A stretch of 64,000 bases of DNA from Pyxidicoccus xibeiensis (GTDB lineage: Bacteria; Myxococcota; Myxococcia; Myxococcales; Myxococcaceae), in NCBI RefSeq assembly GCF_024198175.1, contig NZ_JAJVKV010000006.1, positions 248,001-312,000 of the forward strand, given 5' to 3'. Below are positions 51,751 to 60,789 of the stretch, piece by piece (the first letter of the stretch is position 1; each line of letters starts with the position of its first letter). The notes under the pieces are model-generated. The model was not told where the DNA came from, did not search any database, and was given only the letters and a program-made list of their open reading frames with translations. A program made the position numbers and the translations under genes.

Positions 51751-52005
51751 GACGCTCCTCCTGGCCGGGGTGTCCCGATGGGGGCCAGGCTGGTAGGGCC
51801 TAGGATAGCGCCTCCTCCCACTTGCGTTCTGCTGGGTGCGGCGCGCACCACCAGCATACGGGCAGAGCCTGACGCGTCGCATCCCCCCCACCCTCCTCAA
51901 CGAGGGGGATTCCCGAGGAAAACCTGCAGTGACAGTGAAGACAGTGGTTCTCGCTGGGATTGCGAGGCTGTCAGTGCCGCGTGTGTGAGTCGCGACGGGA
52001 CAGGG

Positions 52006-52305
52006 TCAGCGCGGGGGCGGCTGCGCGGCGGGGAGGTCTTCGCCGGACAGGCTTCCCTCGAGCGCCACGGCCACGGCGTCCACGGAGGCGAAGTGGCCGC
52101 GCGGCAGGGAGCTCAGCAGCGAGAGCACGAGCCGGGGGGCTTCATTCTCCCGGGCCACCCACGTCAGCTCTTCCGCGGTGAGGGGAAACACCGCGCCGAG
52201 GAGGGCCTCGTGCAGCGATTGCGCAAGTGGCAGCGGCTGGCCCACGCGTGACTCCAACTCCGACACACCCAGGGCAAGCCGTTCGCGTGTCATGTCGTCG
52301 TTCAT
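52006..52305 (-). CDS. DUF2795-like small protein
   Basis: A 99-residue soluble protein. The pattern LTAEELTWVARENEAPRLVLSLLSSLPRGHFASVDAVAVALEG resembles DUF2795, a small helical domain of unknown role found in many actinobacteria and myxobacteria. Neither ATG 52305 nor ATG 52293 has a clear ribosome-binding site; 52305 is used. It is divergent from the small gene at 52483. Confidence 0.65.
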   Translation of the reverse strand: MNDDMTRERLALGVSELESRVGQPLPLAQSLHEALLGAVFPLTAEELTWVARENEAPRLVLSLLSSLPRGHFASVDAVAVALEGSLSGEDLPAAQPPPR

Positions 52306-52482
52306 TGAGACGAAGTTAAGCAGCGAACCCGACGGGCTGCCGGCCTTTTTTGCATGGCTGCCCTGCAGGCGGGGGTACGAGCCCTCCTGCCTGCTCCTCA
52401 CGGGTGTTCAACCCAGGGGAGGCGTCCCACCGTTACCGCCACGAAGTCCGCTGGAGCCATTTCGACGAGGGAGGACAGCGCC

Positions 52483-52728
52483 ATGGCGAAGAAGGACAAG
52501 GTGGAGCAGGACAAGCGTAGCGCGAGCGATGAGAAGGGCTACGCGGAGCACATCGAGCATGTGCAGGCCACGCGGCCGGACCCGTGGCCCGGAATCGAGG
52601 GCCGCTCCCAGGACGACGAGCACGACCTGCCGACGGGGACGCCTCGCGAGAAGCAGGCCCGCGTGACGGACGCGCAGCGTCAGCTCGAGAAGGACATGAA
52701 GGGCTCCGACGAGCCGACGCGGGAGTAG
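52483..52728 (+). CDS. small hydrophilic protein of unknown function
   Basis: An 81-residue, highly charged protein (MAKKDKVEQDKRSASDEKGY) with no predicted fold, probably disordered. GGGAGGACAGC precedes ATG 52483, a good ribosome-binding site, so it is likely to be expressed. It lies between the DUF2795 gene and the end of pdhC. Stress-type or spore-type hydrophilic proteins look like this, but nothing here proves it. Confidence 0.6.
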   Translation: MAKKDKVEQDKRSASDEKGYAEHIEHVQATRPDPWPGIEGRSQDDEHDLPTGTPREKQARVTDAQRQLEKDMKGSDEPTRE

Positions 52729-52797
52729 GCCCCCTTCCCCGCCCCGCCTCCGCGCGCCCGAAACAGGTGGGGCACGGAGGCGGGAGGGATGCGGGGA

Positions 52798-54438
52798 CTA
52801 GAACAGCAGCCGCGTGGGGTGCTCCAGGAGGCCGCGCAGCTCGCGCAGGAACTCCGCGCCGATGGCGCCGTCGATGACGCGGTGGTCACACGACAGCGTG
52901 GCCGTCATCATCTTGCGCACCGCGAGCTGCCCGTTGATGACCACCGCCTTGTCCGCCACCGCGCCCACCGCGAGGATGGACGCCTGCGGCGGGTTGATGA
53001 CGGCGACGAACTGGTCGATGCCGTACATGCCCAGGTTGCTGACGGTGATGGAGCCGCCCGTGTACTCGTCCGGCTTGAGGGCCCGCTTGCGCGCGCGCTC
53101 GGCCAGCTCGCGCACCTCGGTGGAGATGGCCTGCAGCCCCTTCTGGTCCGCGTCGCGGAGGATGGGCGTGATGAGCCCCTCCTCCAGCGCCACGGCGATG
53201 CCCACGTCCACGCTGGCGAACTGGACGACGTGGTCGCCCTGCAGCGAGACGTTGATCTTCGGGTAGCGGCGCACCGCCATGGCCACGGCCTTCACGATGA
53301 GGTCGTTGACGGAGACCTTGAGCTCCATCGCCTTCGCCTCTTCGCGGACCTTCACCGCGGCGTCCATGTCCACCTCGATGGTGAGGTAGAAGTGCGGGAC
53401 GCCGGGCTTCACCTCGGTCATCCGCTGCGCGATGACCTTGCGCATGGACGAGAGCGGCACCACCTGCGGCTCGGGCCGCACGCCCGCGGCGGGACGCGCA
53501 CCGGGTGCCGGGGCCTTCTTCGCCGCCGCCGGAGCCGGAGCCGCCACGCCCTTCGCCAGCGCCTCCTCGATGTCGCGCTTCACCACGCGCCCGGAGGGAC
53601 CGGAGCCACGCACCTGGGTGATGTCCAGGCCGCGCTCGCGGGCAATCTTCTTCGCCAGCGGGCTGGCCCGCAGCCGCCTCCCGCCTGCCTGGGGCGCTGC
53701 CTCCTCGCGGCGCGGCGCGGACGGAGCCGCGGTGGCGGCCGGCGCGGGAGCCGCGGCGGGCGCCTGCTGGGCGGCAGGCCTGGGCGCCGCAGCGGCAGGA
53801 GCCGCCTTCGCGCCCTTGGCGGCGAGGTACGCGATGGGCGCGCCCACGGCGGCCATCTGGTTCTCGCCGACGACGATCTCCACCAGCGTGCCGTCGTCGT
53901 AGGCCTCGATCTCCAGGTTGGACTTGTCCGTCTCCAGCTCGGCGATGGCGTCGCCGGAGGAGACCTTGTCGCCCACCTTCTTGAGCCACTTGACGATCTT
54001 CCCCTCCTTCATCGTCGGGGAGAGCGAGGGCATCGCCACTTCGATGCGAGCCCCTCCACCGCCCGCGGCAGGAGCGGGCGCCGCGGGCGCCGGAGGCGCG
54101 GCCTGGGGGGCCGGGGGCCTGGCGGCGGCGGGAGGCTCGGCGGGCTTCTGCGCGGCGGGAGCCGGCGCGGCGGCCGCCTTGCCGGCGTCCACCTTCTCGC
54201 CCTTGGCGCCGATGAAGGCGATGGGGGCGCCGACAGCGGCCGTCTGGTCTTCACCGACGACGATCTGCAGCAGGAAGCCGTCGTCGTAGGCTTCGATTTC
54301 CAGGTTGGACTTGTCCGTCTCCACCTCGGCGACGGCCTCGCCGGAGGACACCTTGTCCCCCACCTTCTTCAGCCACTTGACGATCTTCCCCTCCTTCATG
54401 GTCGGGGAAAGGCTGGGCATCTGGATGGGAATGGCCAT
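52798..54438 (-). CDS. pdhC: pyruvate dehydrogenase E2, dihydrolipoamide acetyltransferase
   Basis: A 546-residue E2 with two lipoyl domains (about 1-80 and 130-210), each with the lipoyl Lys in VETDKSNLEIEAYDDG or LETDKSNLEIEAYDDG. Ala/Pro-rich linkers separate them from a peripheral-subunit-binding domain (about 265-300, RASPLAKKIARERGLDITQV). The catalytic domain ends SCDHRVIDGAIGAEFL with the active-site His and Asp. Transfers acetyl from lipoate to CoA. The ATG is six bases after the pdhB stop. Confidence 0.95.
   Translation of the reverse strand: MAIPIQMPSLSPTMKEGKIVKWLKKVGDKVSSGEAVAEVETDKSNLEIEAYDDGFLLQIVVGEDQTAAVGAPIAFIGAKGEKVDAGKAAAAPAPAAQKPAEPPAAARPPAPQAAPPAPAAPAPAAGGGGARIEVAMPSLSPTMKEGKIVKWLKKVGDKVSSGDAIAELETDKSNLEIEAYDDGTLVEIVVGENQMAAVGAPIAYLAAKGAKAAPAAAAPRPAAQQAPAAAPAPAATAAPSAPRREEAAPQAGGRRLRASPLAKKIARERGLDITQVRGSGPSGRVVKRDIEEALAKGVAAPAPAAAKKAPAPGARPAAGVRPEPQVVPLSSMRKVIAQRMTEVKPGVPHFYLTIEVDMDAAVKVREEAKAMELKVSVNDLIVKAVAMAVRRYPKINVSLQGDHVVQFASVDVGIAVALEEGLITPILRDADQKGLQAISTEVRELAERARKRALKPDEYTGGSITVSNLGMYGIDQFVAVINPPQASILAVGAVADKAVVINGQLAVRKMMTATLSCDHRVIDGAIGAEFLRELRGLLEHPTRLLF
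53891..54422. repeat. two 145-bp diverged direct repeats, period 387 bp, coding the lipoyl domains
   Basis: 53891-54035 and 54278-54422 are about 90% alike by eye and encode the two lipoyl domains of the E2 gene. They mark an internal duplication or ongoing gene conversion, since synonymous positions are also largely shared. Confidence 0.85.
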
Positions 54439-54444
54439 ACGCGT

Positions 54445-55431
54445 TCAGGCTCCCTCGCGGTACAGCACCTTCTTCACCGCGTCGATGATCTTGGGCGCGT
54501 CCGGCTGGGTCGCGTTCTCCAGGTTCGCCGCGTAGGACATGTTCACGTCGAGGCCCGTCACGCGCGCCACCGGCGCGTCCAGGTCGTCGAACGCCTTCGA
54601 CTGGATGATGTCCACCACGGAGGCACCGACGCCAGCGAGGGCCCAGCCCTCCTCCACGATGACCACGCGGTTCGTCTTGCGCACGCTGGCGAGGATGGCC
54701 TCCTCGTCCAGGGGGCGCAGCGTGCGCAGGTCCAGCACCTCCGCGGAGATGCCCTCCTTCGCCAGCTCCTCGGCCGCCTGCATGCAGAAGTAGTACATGC
54801 GGCTCCAGGTGATGATGGTGACGTCCGTGCCCTCGCGCTTCACGTCCGCCTTGCCCAGCGGCACCACGTGCTCGCCCTCGGGGACCTCACCCTTGATGGC
54901 GTAGAGGCGCTCGCCCTCGAACATGATGACGGGGTTCTCGTCCCGGATGGCCGCCTTGAGCATGCCCTTGGCGTCCGCGGGCGTGGCCGGGGCAATCACC
55001 TTCAGGCCCGGGAAGTGCGCGTAGTTGGCCTCGAGCGCCTGGCTGTGCTGGCTGGACAGCCGGCCGCCCGCGCCGCCCGGGCCGCGGAAGACGATGGGGC
55101 AGCGCAGCTGGCCGCCCGACATGTGCCGCAGCTTGGCCGCGTTGTTGACGATCTGGTCCATCGCGAGAATCGCGAAGTTCCAGGTCATCATCTCCACCAC
55201 GGGACGCAGGCCCACCATGGCCGCGCCCACGCTCATGCCGGTGAAGCCCAGCTCGGAGATGGGCGCGTCGATGATGCGCGCGCTCCCGAACTTGTCCAGC
55301 AGGCCCTGCGACACCTTGAAGGCGCCGTTGTAGCGGCCGACCTCCTCGCCAATCAGGAAGACGTTGGCGTCGCGCTCCATCTCCTCGGCGAGCGCCTGGT
55401 TCAGGGCCTCGCGGTACATCAACTCGGGCAT
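54445..55431 (-). CDS. pdhB: pyruvate dehydrogenase E1 subunit beta
   Basis: A 328-residue subunit of the thiamine-pyrophosphate E1. MPELMYREALNQALAEEMERD opens the transketolase-like domain, with EEVGRYNGAFKVSQGLLDKFG and DAPISELGFTGMSVGAAM; the C-terminal domain has VDIIQSKAFDDLDAPVARVTG. It pairs with PdhA to decarboxylate pyruvate. It starts 61 bases after the pdhA stop. Confidence 0.95.
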   Translation of the reverse strand: MPELMYREALNQALAEEMERDANVFLIGEEVGRYNGAFKVSQGLLDKFGSARIIDAPISELGFTGMSVGAAMVGLRPVVEMMTWNFAILAMDQIVNNAAKLRHMSGGQLRCPIVFRGPGGAGGRLSSQHSQALEANYAHFPGLKVIAPATPADAKGMLKAAIRDENPVIMFEGERLYAIKGEVPEGEHVVPLGKADVKREGTDVTIITWSRMYYFCMQAAEELAKEGISAEVLDLRTLRPLDEEAILASVRKTNRVVIVEEGWALAGVGASVVDIIQSKAFDDLDAPVARVTGLDVNMSYAANLENATQPDAPKIIDAVKKVLYREGA

Positions 55432-55491
55432 CGTCAGCTCCGAAGGAATCGAAAAAAGGTTGGGTTCCAGGGTGGCGGTGAGCGGCGCGGG

Positions 55492-56616
55492 TCAGCGGCT
55501 CAGGCCCGCCTTCTTGTCGGCCGCCTCGGCCTGCTCGCGCGGCTCGAGGTCCCACGTCACCTTCAGCTCCTGGCCGCTCGGGTACTTCGGCCAGTTAGTC
55601 ACCTTGACGCCCAGCACGCGCTCGCGCGGGCGCACGTCCTGCTCGCCCTCCTCCACGATGGTGTCCCGCCACAGCTCCTCGAGCGAGGGCTCCGGGGACT
55701 CGTCCGCGAACTTCACCGCCGCGTCCACCTGCGCCTTGACCTCTTCCTCGATGGCCTCGAAGTCGGAGTCCTGCCCGAGCTTGTTCTTGAGGGCGTGGTC
55801 GCGCAGCTTGGGGATGGGGTCGTTCTTGCGCTCCTCCTCCACCTCCGTCTTGCTGCGGTAGGTGGCGGGGTCCGCCATGGAGTGGCCGCGGAAGCGGTAC
55901 GTGTTCGCCTCCAGCAGCACCGGGCCCTTGCCGGCGCGGCAGTACGCGGCGGCGTCCTTCACCGCCTCGTACATCTTCAGGCAGTCCATGCCGTCCACGG
56001 GCTCGCCGCGCATGCCGTAGGCGGCCGCGCGCTTGTGGATTTCAGGCACCGCGGACGTGCGGGCGATGGCCGTGCCCATGCCGTAGCGGTTGTTCTCGCA
56101 GATGTAGATGACGGGCAGCTTCCACTTGGCCGCCATGTTGAAGGTCTCGTGGAACGAGCCCTGGTTGGCCGCCGCGTCGCCGAAGTAGCAGACCGTGACG
56201 CGGTCCTCGTTGCGGTAGCGGCTGGCGAAGGCCATGCCCGCGGCCAGCGGAATCTGGCCACCGACGATGCCGTAGCCGCCGTAGAAGTGGTGCTCGATGT
56301 CGAAGATGTGCATCGAGCCGCCCTTGCCCTTGCTGTAGCCGGTGCCGCGGCCGAACAGCTCCGCCATCACCATGCCCGCGTCGCTTCCACGCGCCAGCGG
56401 CTGGCCGTGGTCGCGGTACGCGCTCAGCATGTAGTCATCCGGACGGATGGCCTCGATGGGGCCCACCGCGACGGCTTCCTGGCCGATGTAGAGGTGGCAG
56501 AAGCCGGCAATCTTCCCCAGCGTGTACTGCTGACCCGCGCGCTCCTCGAAGCGACGGATGAGGTACATCTTCCGGTACATCGTCAACAACTGTTCCTTCG
56601 AGTACGGGCTTGCCAC
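55492..56616 (-). CDS. pdhA: pyruvate dehydrogenase E1 subunit alpha
   Basis: A 374-residue TPP-binding subunit. Signs are MYLIRRFEERAGQQYTLGKI, GRGTGYSKGKGGSMHIFD, YFGDAAANQGSFHETFNMAA (TPP and magnesium site) and YRFRGHSMADPATYRSK, the phosphorylation loop of the family. GTG 56616 is chosen because GGAGG lies nine bases before it; ATG 56652 adds 12 residues without homology. It is the first gene of pdhABC, and no E3 gene (lpd) follows. Confidence 0.94.
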   Translation of the reverse strand: MASPYSKEQLLTMYRKMYLIRRFEERAGQQYTLGKIAGFCHLYIGQEAVAVGPIEAIRPDDYMLSAYRDHGQPLARGSDAGMVMAELFGRGTGYSKGKGGSMHIFDIEHHFYGGYGIVGGQIPLAAGMAFASRYRNEDRVTVCYFGDAAANQGSFHETFNMAAKWKLPVIYICENNRYGMGTAIARTSAVPEIHKRAAAYGMRGEPVDGMDCLKMYEAVKDAAAYCRAGKGPVLLEANTYRFRGHSMADPATYRSKTEVEEERKNDPIPKLRDHALKNKLGQDSDFEAIEEEVKAQVDAAVKFADESPEPSLEELWRDTIVEEGEQDVRPRERVLGVKVTNWPKYPSGQELKVTWDLEPREQAEAADKKAGLSR

Positions 56617-56754
56617 CGGGGGATGCCTCCATGCTGGCCGCCCCATGTCCATACCCCGGGGGCGGCGACGCCGTGCGCCTCATAGCGCGCGGCTGTGGGA
56701 CTTCAAAGCCCTTCAAACCAATCCGGGCCGCGACTGTCTTTCAGGCGCGGTGCG

Positions 56755-57501
56755 TCAGGACTCGAGCGCGAAGTGCGGGACGGAGATGACGCCGTCCAGC
56801 AGCTCCACCGGCCGGCCCGAGTGGTCCGTGGCCAGGTGGATGACGGTGGCCTCGGGGAACTTCCGCCGGTAGTCGTTGGCGTGGGTGGGCTCGTTGTCGA
56901 AGGCGGCCACCACGGTGCCCAGCCGGCCCAGCTGCGCATGGGCCTCGCGCTTGTAGGCGTCATCGTCCTCCTGGAGCGTGGGCTTCATCAGAAGGTGGAC
57001 CCGCTGCCCGTCCGGGAGCACCAGCCCGTGGCGTCGCATGCAGGACACGGAGCCCTCGCGCATGGCCTCGTGCCGGCCCGTCACGTAGGCGAGCTGGGCG
57101 CCGGTGGCCACCACGGCGTGGGTGAAGGCGGCCGCGCCGTCAATCGCCACGTCGTCCACGCAGTAGTCGCTGGTGAAGAAGCGCTCCACCCAGAAGCGGC
57201 GGGCCTCCGGGAAGTGGGCCTCGATCTGGCCGTCCTCCAGGCCACACGCCCGCATGGCCTCCTTCATGTCCCAGCCCGTCACCCAGTGGCGGGGCTCGCA
57301 GGTGGCCAGGGCCGCCAGGGCGCGTGCGGCGCCGAACTCCCGGAGGATGCGGGCCTGGCGGGGGCGGTTGTCGAAGAGCGTGGAGTCCAGGTCGAACGCC
57401 AGCACGGCCCGGGGGCTGAGCGAGCGGGCCCTCGTCAGGATGCCGCGCAGGGTGTCCCGCCAGTCGTCACGGATGCGCTTCTTGAAGTCGTCGTAGGCCA
57501 T
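56755..57501 (-). CDS. HAD-superfamily hydrolase
   Basis: A 248-residue protein with motif I LAFDLDSTLFDNRPR, a Thr/Ser in AYVTGRHEAM, Lys in LLMKPTLQ, and a loop-4-like AAFDNEPTHAND. The cap between motifs I and II (about 60-120) is helical. The motif-IV acidic residues fit the HAD-IIIB/acid-phosphatase-like pattern, but the substrate is unknown. It lies upstream of pdhA on the same strand with a 138-base gap. Confidence 0.85.
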   Translation of the reverse strand: MAYDDFKKRIRDDWRDTLRGILTRARSLSPRAVLAFDLDSTLFDNRPRQARILREFGAARALAALATCEPRHWVTGWDMKEAMRACGLEDGQIEAHFPEARRFWVERFFTSDYCVDDVAIDGAAAFTHAVVATGAQLAYVTGRHEAMREGSVSCMRRHGLVLPDGQRVHLLMKPTLQEDDDAYKREAHAQLGRLGTVVAAFDNEPTHANDYRRKFPEATVIHLATDHSGRPVELLDGVISVPHFALES

Positions 57502-57556
57502 GAGCGCGGGGGAGATTACCCGCGCCCGCGCCAGGGCGCCGCCGAAACCGTCCTGC

Positions 57557-59122
57557 TCAGGCGGCTGAACGCCAGGGCACGGAGCCAGGGGGCGCGCCCG
57601 GGGGCGGCTCGATGTAGCGCTGCATGCGCTGGATTCCGTTACGGTCCAGCATCAGCCGGACGAACTCGCGCGTCTCCTGGCGCCGGTCCGTCTCCTCCTC
57701 CACCACGGTGAAGCGGAACACCATGTCCACCGGGTAGCGCTTGGCGCCGCGGATGTGCCCCACCGACAGGTCCGCCAGGTCCACGTACTCCAGCGCCAGC
57801 TCCGGCTCGTCCATGTCGCGCAGGAAGCGCTCCACGTTGAGCCGGAGGATGTCGGTGACGCCCGACAGCCCCCGCTCGGTGCGCGGCAAGAGCCGCGCGT
57901 CCAGGATGATCTGCTTGCGGTAGCGGATGACCGCCTCCGACACCTCGCCCTGGGACGCGGTGAAGAAGTCGTCGCGCTGGCGCAGCGCGGACACGGCCTC
58001 GGGGACCTTCAGCGACGGCCCGTAGTCCACCCGCTCCTCGCACGTCCCGATGGAGCGCCCGGTGACGGGGTCCACCAGGTCCGTGGTGCGGTCCGCCAGG
58101 TGCGTGGCCGCCACCCGGCTGAGCATCCGGCGCAGGCCCTCCTTGATGCGGTCCTTCACCATGTAGCCCACGACGAGGATGAGGAAGAAGTTGAGGCTCG
58201 CCTGCGCGTAGCGCTCCTGCGCCCAGAAGGCCACCGCCGTGGCGAACGTCATCGCCACGCCCGCCGCCAGCGCGAAGAGCATCTCCTCCCAGCCCTGCCG
58301 CTTCTGCCTGCGCTTCGAGGACAGGAAGAGCACGTTCATGCAGAACTTCTTCAGGAAGCCCAGCCGCTGGATGTACTCCTCGTTGTCCCCGGTGGGGCTC
58401 AGCACGCTGCGCAGCCGGTGCTCCTTGCGGTACGCCTCCTCTCGCAGCACCGCCGCCATCAGCCCCTTGCGCAGCCCATGCCACGGCTCCCCGGCCGGCA
58501 GCGCCTTCATGTCCGCCACCGAGCGCCGGAAGCCGCCCTCCACCAGGAGGCTGACGTACTCGTCCACCAGCCGCAGCGACGCGCGCGAGCGCTCCTGCAG
58601 CCGCAGCTCCCCCACCGCCCGCAGCCAGAGGCGGAAGCGCTCCAGCACGCGCGTGACGCCCGCCTGCATCGCCACCACGTCCGACTCCAGCGTCTTGCAC
58701 GCCTCCGACTGGGAGCTGGTGGGCCCCTCACACCGCGACTCCACCCCGATGGCGAACCGGCGCAGCGCCCCGCGCAGCACGCACGACAGGAGCTTCGCCT
58801 GGTAGACGACGTCCGCCTCCGAACCCATCCCCGTGCGCAGCCACGCCTCCAGCCGCAGCAGCGGCGAGGCGTCCGAGGACAACAGCTCCTCCACCGCCAT
58901 CACCGGCGTCTTGAAGCGCACGTAGTTGTGGATGTCCGCGTAGAAGTCCGCCCGCGGGTACGTCTCCGCGTCGATGTTCAGACTGCCTGGCAGGAAGAGG
59001 TACGCCTCCACGAGGTAGCGCGTCTCATCCGCCCCGGAGGGCTGGTACTCGAGCTTTATCTCGAACTGCTTCCGGTCATGGACCTCGAAGCGGCTGTGCA
59101 GCGCGGCGGGTGACTGGGACAC
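57557..59122 (-). CDS. uncharacterised membrane protein, two transmembrane segments
   Basis: A 521-residue protein I do not recognise. The N-terminal 280 residues are soluble with many conserved-looking charged helices. Two membrane helices occur at about 280-320 (EMLFALAAGVAMTFATAVAFW and NFFLILVVGYMVKDRI), and the rest (about 325-521) is again soluble, probably cytoplasmic. A short VVDP-type segment (TTDLVDPVTGRSIG) follows the second helix. GTG 59122 is used, with a weak ribosome-binding site. It is probably a conserved myxobacterial protein, but the function is unknown. Confidence 0.75.
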   Translation of the reverse strand: MSQSPAALHSRFEVHDRKQFEIKLEYQPSGADETRYLVEAYLFLPGSLNIDAETYPRADFYADIHNYVRFKTPVMAVEELLSSDASPLLRLEAWLRTGMGSEADVVYQAKLLSCVLRGALRRFAIGVESRCEGPTSSQSEACKTLESDVVAMQAGVTRVLERFRLWLRAVGELRLQERSRASLRLVDEYVSLLVEGGFRRSVADMKALPAGEPWHGLRKGLMAAVLREEAYRKEHRLRSVLSPTGDNEEYIQRLGFLKKFCMNVLFLSSKRRQKRQGWEEMLFALAAGVAMTFATAVAFWAQERYAQASLNFFLILVVGYMVKDRIKEGLRRMLSRVAATHLADRTTDLVDPVTGRSIGTCEERVDYGPSLKVPEAVSALRQRDDFFTASQGEVSEAVIRYRKQIILDARLLPRTERGLSGVTDILRLNVERFLRDMDEPELALEYVDLADLSVGHIRGAKRYPVDMVFRFTVVEEETDRRQETREFVRLMLDRNGIQRMQRYIEPPPGAPPGSVPWRSAA

Positions 59123-59196
59123 ACCCGCACTCTACGTTACCTCCCTGTCACGCGGGAGTGACCCCCGCGTGACACGTCCTTGGGGCCACAACGACA

Positions 59197-60660
59197 TCAG
59201 CCTCCGGTACCAGTCCGGGAGGCCGGGGCGGCCGGCGGAACCGGGAGGGTGGCCGGCACCGGCGTCGACTTCGGCTGGGGCTTCGCGTTCCACACCCGGG
59301 TGGCCAGCAGCAGCCCCAGGAAGGACAGGGGCAGCATGGCCAGCGGCCAGTTGCTCCAGTTCATCGCGTTCTTCGCCAGGTCGCCCGCGGGCAGGATGGA
59401 GCCCAGCAGGATGGACTGGAGGGCGGTGCCCGCGTACACGGCGCCGTCGATGATGCCCACGGCGAGGCCCGCGTTCTTCTTGCCGCCGAAGTCCATGCTG
59501 GCCGTGCCGGACAGCATGCCGTGCACGCCGATGACGCACAGGGACATGAAGATGACCGTCCACCCCAGCGCGGGGGTGCCCAGCAGGAACACCGTGGCCA
59601 CCGCGCCCAGGGACATGCCCGCGTAGAGCACGAAGGAGACGGGGCCCCGGCGCGAGTCGAAGACGCGGTCGCTGATGAGCCCGGCGAACATGCCACCGGT
59701 GATGCCGGCCACGCACAACAGCATGCCCCAGTTGGCCGCCACGAAGGTCTCCGCGATGCCGGTGGACTTCGCGAACTTGGGGTACCACTGCATGATGGCG
59801 TTGCGCATGAAGCCGCTGCAGAACTCGATGCAGAGGATGACGATGATGGTCCGGTTGCTGATCATCCGCTTGAACACCGGCCACACGCCCAGCGGCGCCC
59901 CGGTGTCCCCGGACGAGGCATCCGCGGTGTCGAAGTCCGGGTGGCCCGTCTGGCCCGGCGTGTCGCGGATGACGAAGAAGTCCAGCACCAGGAAGGCCGC
60001 GAGGATGGCGGCGGGCACGAAGAACGCCCAGTACGTGGGCGCCGCCTTCACGATGAGCCGGCTCCAGTCGTAGGCGAAGTAGACGCCCAGCGAGATGAGG
60101 ATGCCGAAGACGCCGCCCAGCTGGCCGCGCTCGCGCACGTGGAACCAGGACGCGTTCACCTTGACGATGGAGACCGCGCCGAAGCTCTGGAAGTACATGT
60201 TGACGGCGTAGAGGAACGACAGCGTCGCCACCAGGCCTCCGGGCGGCTGCCAGTCCTGCCTCAGCACCCCGTACACCACCGCGCCCATCAGCACGTTGGC
60301 CACCGACGAGCCGGCGGCCGAGATGAGGATGGTCTTCCGCCCGCCGAGCCGGTCCGTCAGCGGCCCGTTGAGGAGGAAGGAGAAGCCGTAGACCAGCGTG
60401 CCCCAGAAGAAGATGGTGCCGAAGTCCGCGTTGGAGGTGCGGTCCCCCATGGCGCTGGTGGCCACGTTGACGTTGTAGCGCCCCATGTAGAGGAACGCGT
60501 ACGTCATCCCCAGCGGGAACCAGTTGAAGAAGCGCCGGCGGCGGAACGCGTCCGTGTGACCCAGCTCCACCTTGGGCAGGCGTGCGAGGACCAGGGCGAT
60601 GGCCCCCAGCAGGATGAGGATGGGCAGGAACTGAGCCAGCCAGGGGGGCAGCGACGACAT
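59197..60660 (-). CDS. major-facilitator transporter, GlpT/UhpT-like (organophosphate:phosphate antiporter family)
   Basis: A 487-residue MFS protein with about 12 membrane helices. FLYMGRYNVNVATSAMGD in the first loop resembles the RYNLS site of GlpT-type carriers, and GPLTDRLGGRKTILISAAG is the loop 2-3 signature. It probably exchanges sugar phosphate or glycerol-3-phosphate for phosphate. An extra N-terminal helix precedes the core, and the C-terminus ends in a Pro-rich tail. The neighbours do not reveal the substrate. Confidence 0.88.
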   Translation of the reverse strand: MSSLPPWLAQFLPILILLGAIALVLARLPKVELGHTDAFRRRRFFNWFPLGMTYAFLYMGRYNVNVATSAMGDRTSNADFGTIFFWGTLVYGFSFLLNGPLTDRLGGRKTILISAAGSSVANVLMGAVVYGVLRQDWQPPGGLVATLSFLYAVNMYFQSFGAVSIVKVNASWFHVRERGQLGGVFGILISLGVYFAYDWSRLIVKAAPTYWAFFVPAAILAAFLVLDFFVIRDTPGQTGHPDFDTADASSGDTGAPLGVWPVFKRMISNRTIIVILCIEFCSGFMRNAIMQWYPKFAKSTGIAETFVAANWGMLLCVAGITGGMFAGLISDRVFDSRRGPVSFVLYAGMSLGAVATVFLLGTPALGWTVIFMSLCVIGVHGMLSGTASMDFGGKKNAGLAVGIIDGAVYAGTALQSILLGSILPAGDLAKNAMNWSNWPLAMLPLSFLGLLLATRVWNAKPQPKSTPVPATLPVPPAAPASRTGTGG

Positions 60661-60789
60661 GCAGCGACCTCGGCAGTGGAGTGCGTGAGTGCGCGCACCC
60701 TACCCCGGCACGCGGCCTGGCGGAAACCCACGCCGCGCGTCGCCACCCTTTCGCCACGCGCCCCTTGGAATGGGACGGGACGTCGAGCG

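Noticed and set aside
51891..51906. CCCTC-N6-GAGGG hairpin downstream of the DUF2795-like gene
   Set aside because: The stem is only five pairs with no T-run, too weak to call a terminator.
55492..56652. Start of pdhA at ATG 56652
   Set aside because: The extra 12 residues do not look like the family, and GTG 56616 has a GGAGG at good spacing.
52789..56685. A 1298-codon open frame on the plus strand opposite pdhABC
   Set aside because: It is antisense to three clear genes, its product is His/Arg/Leu-rich low-complexity sequence, and high GC makes such open frames common.
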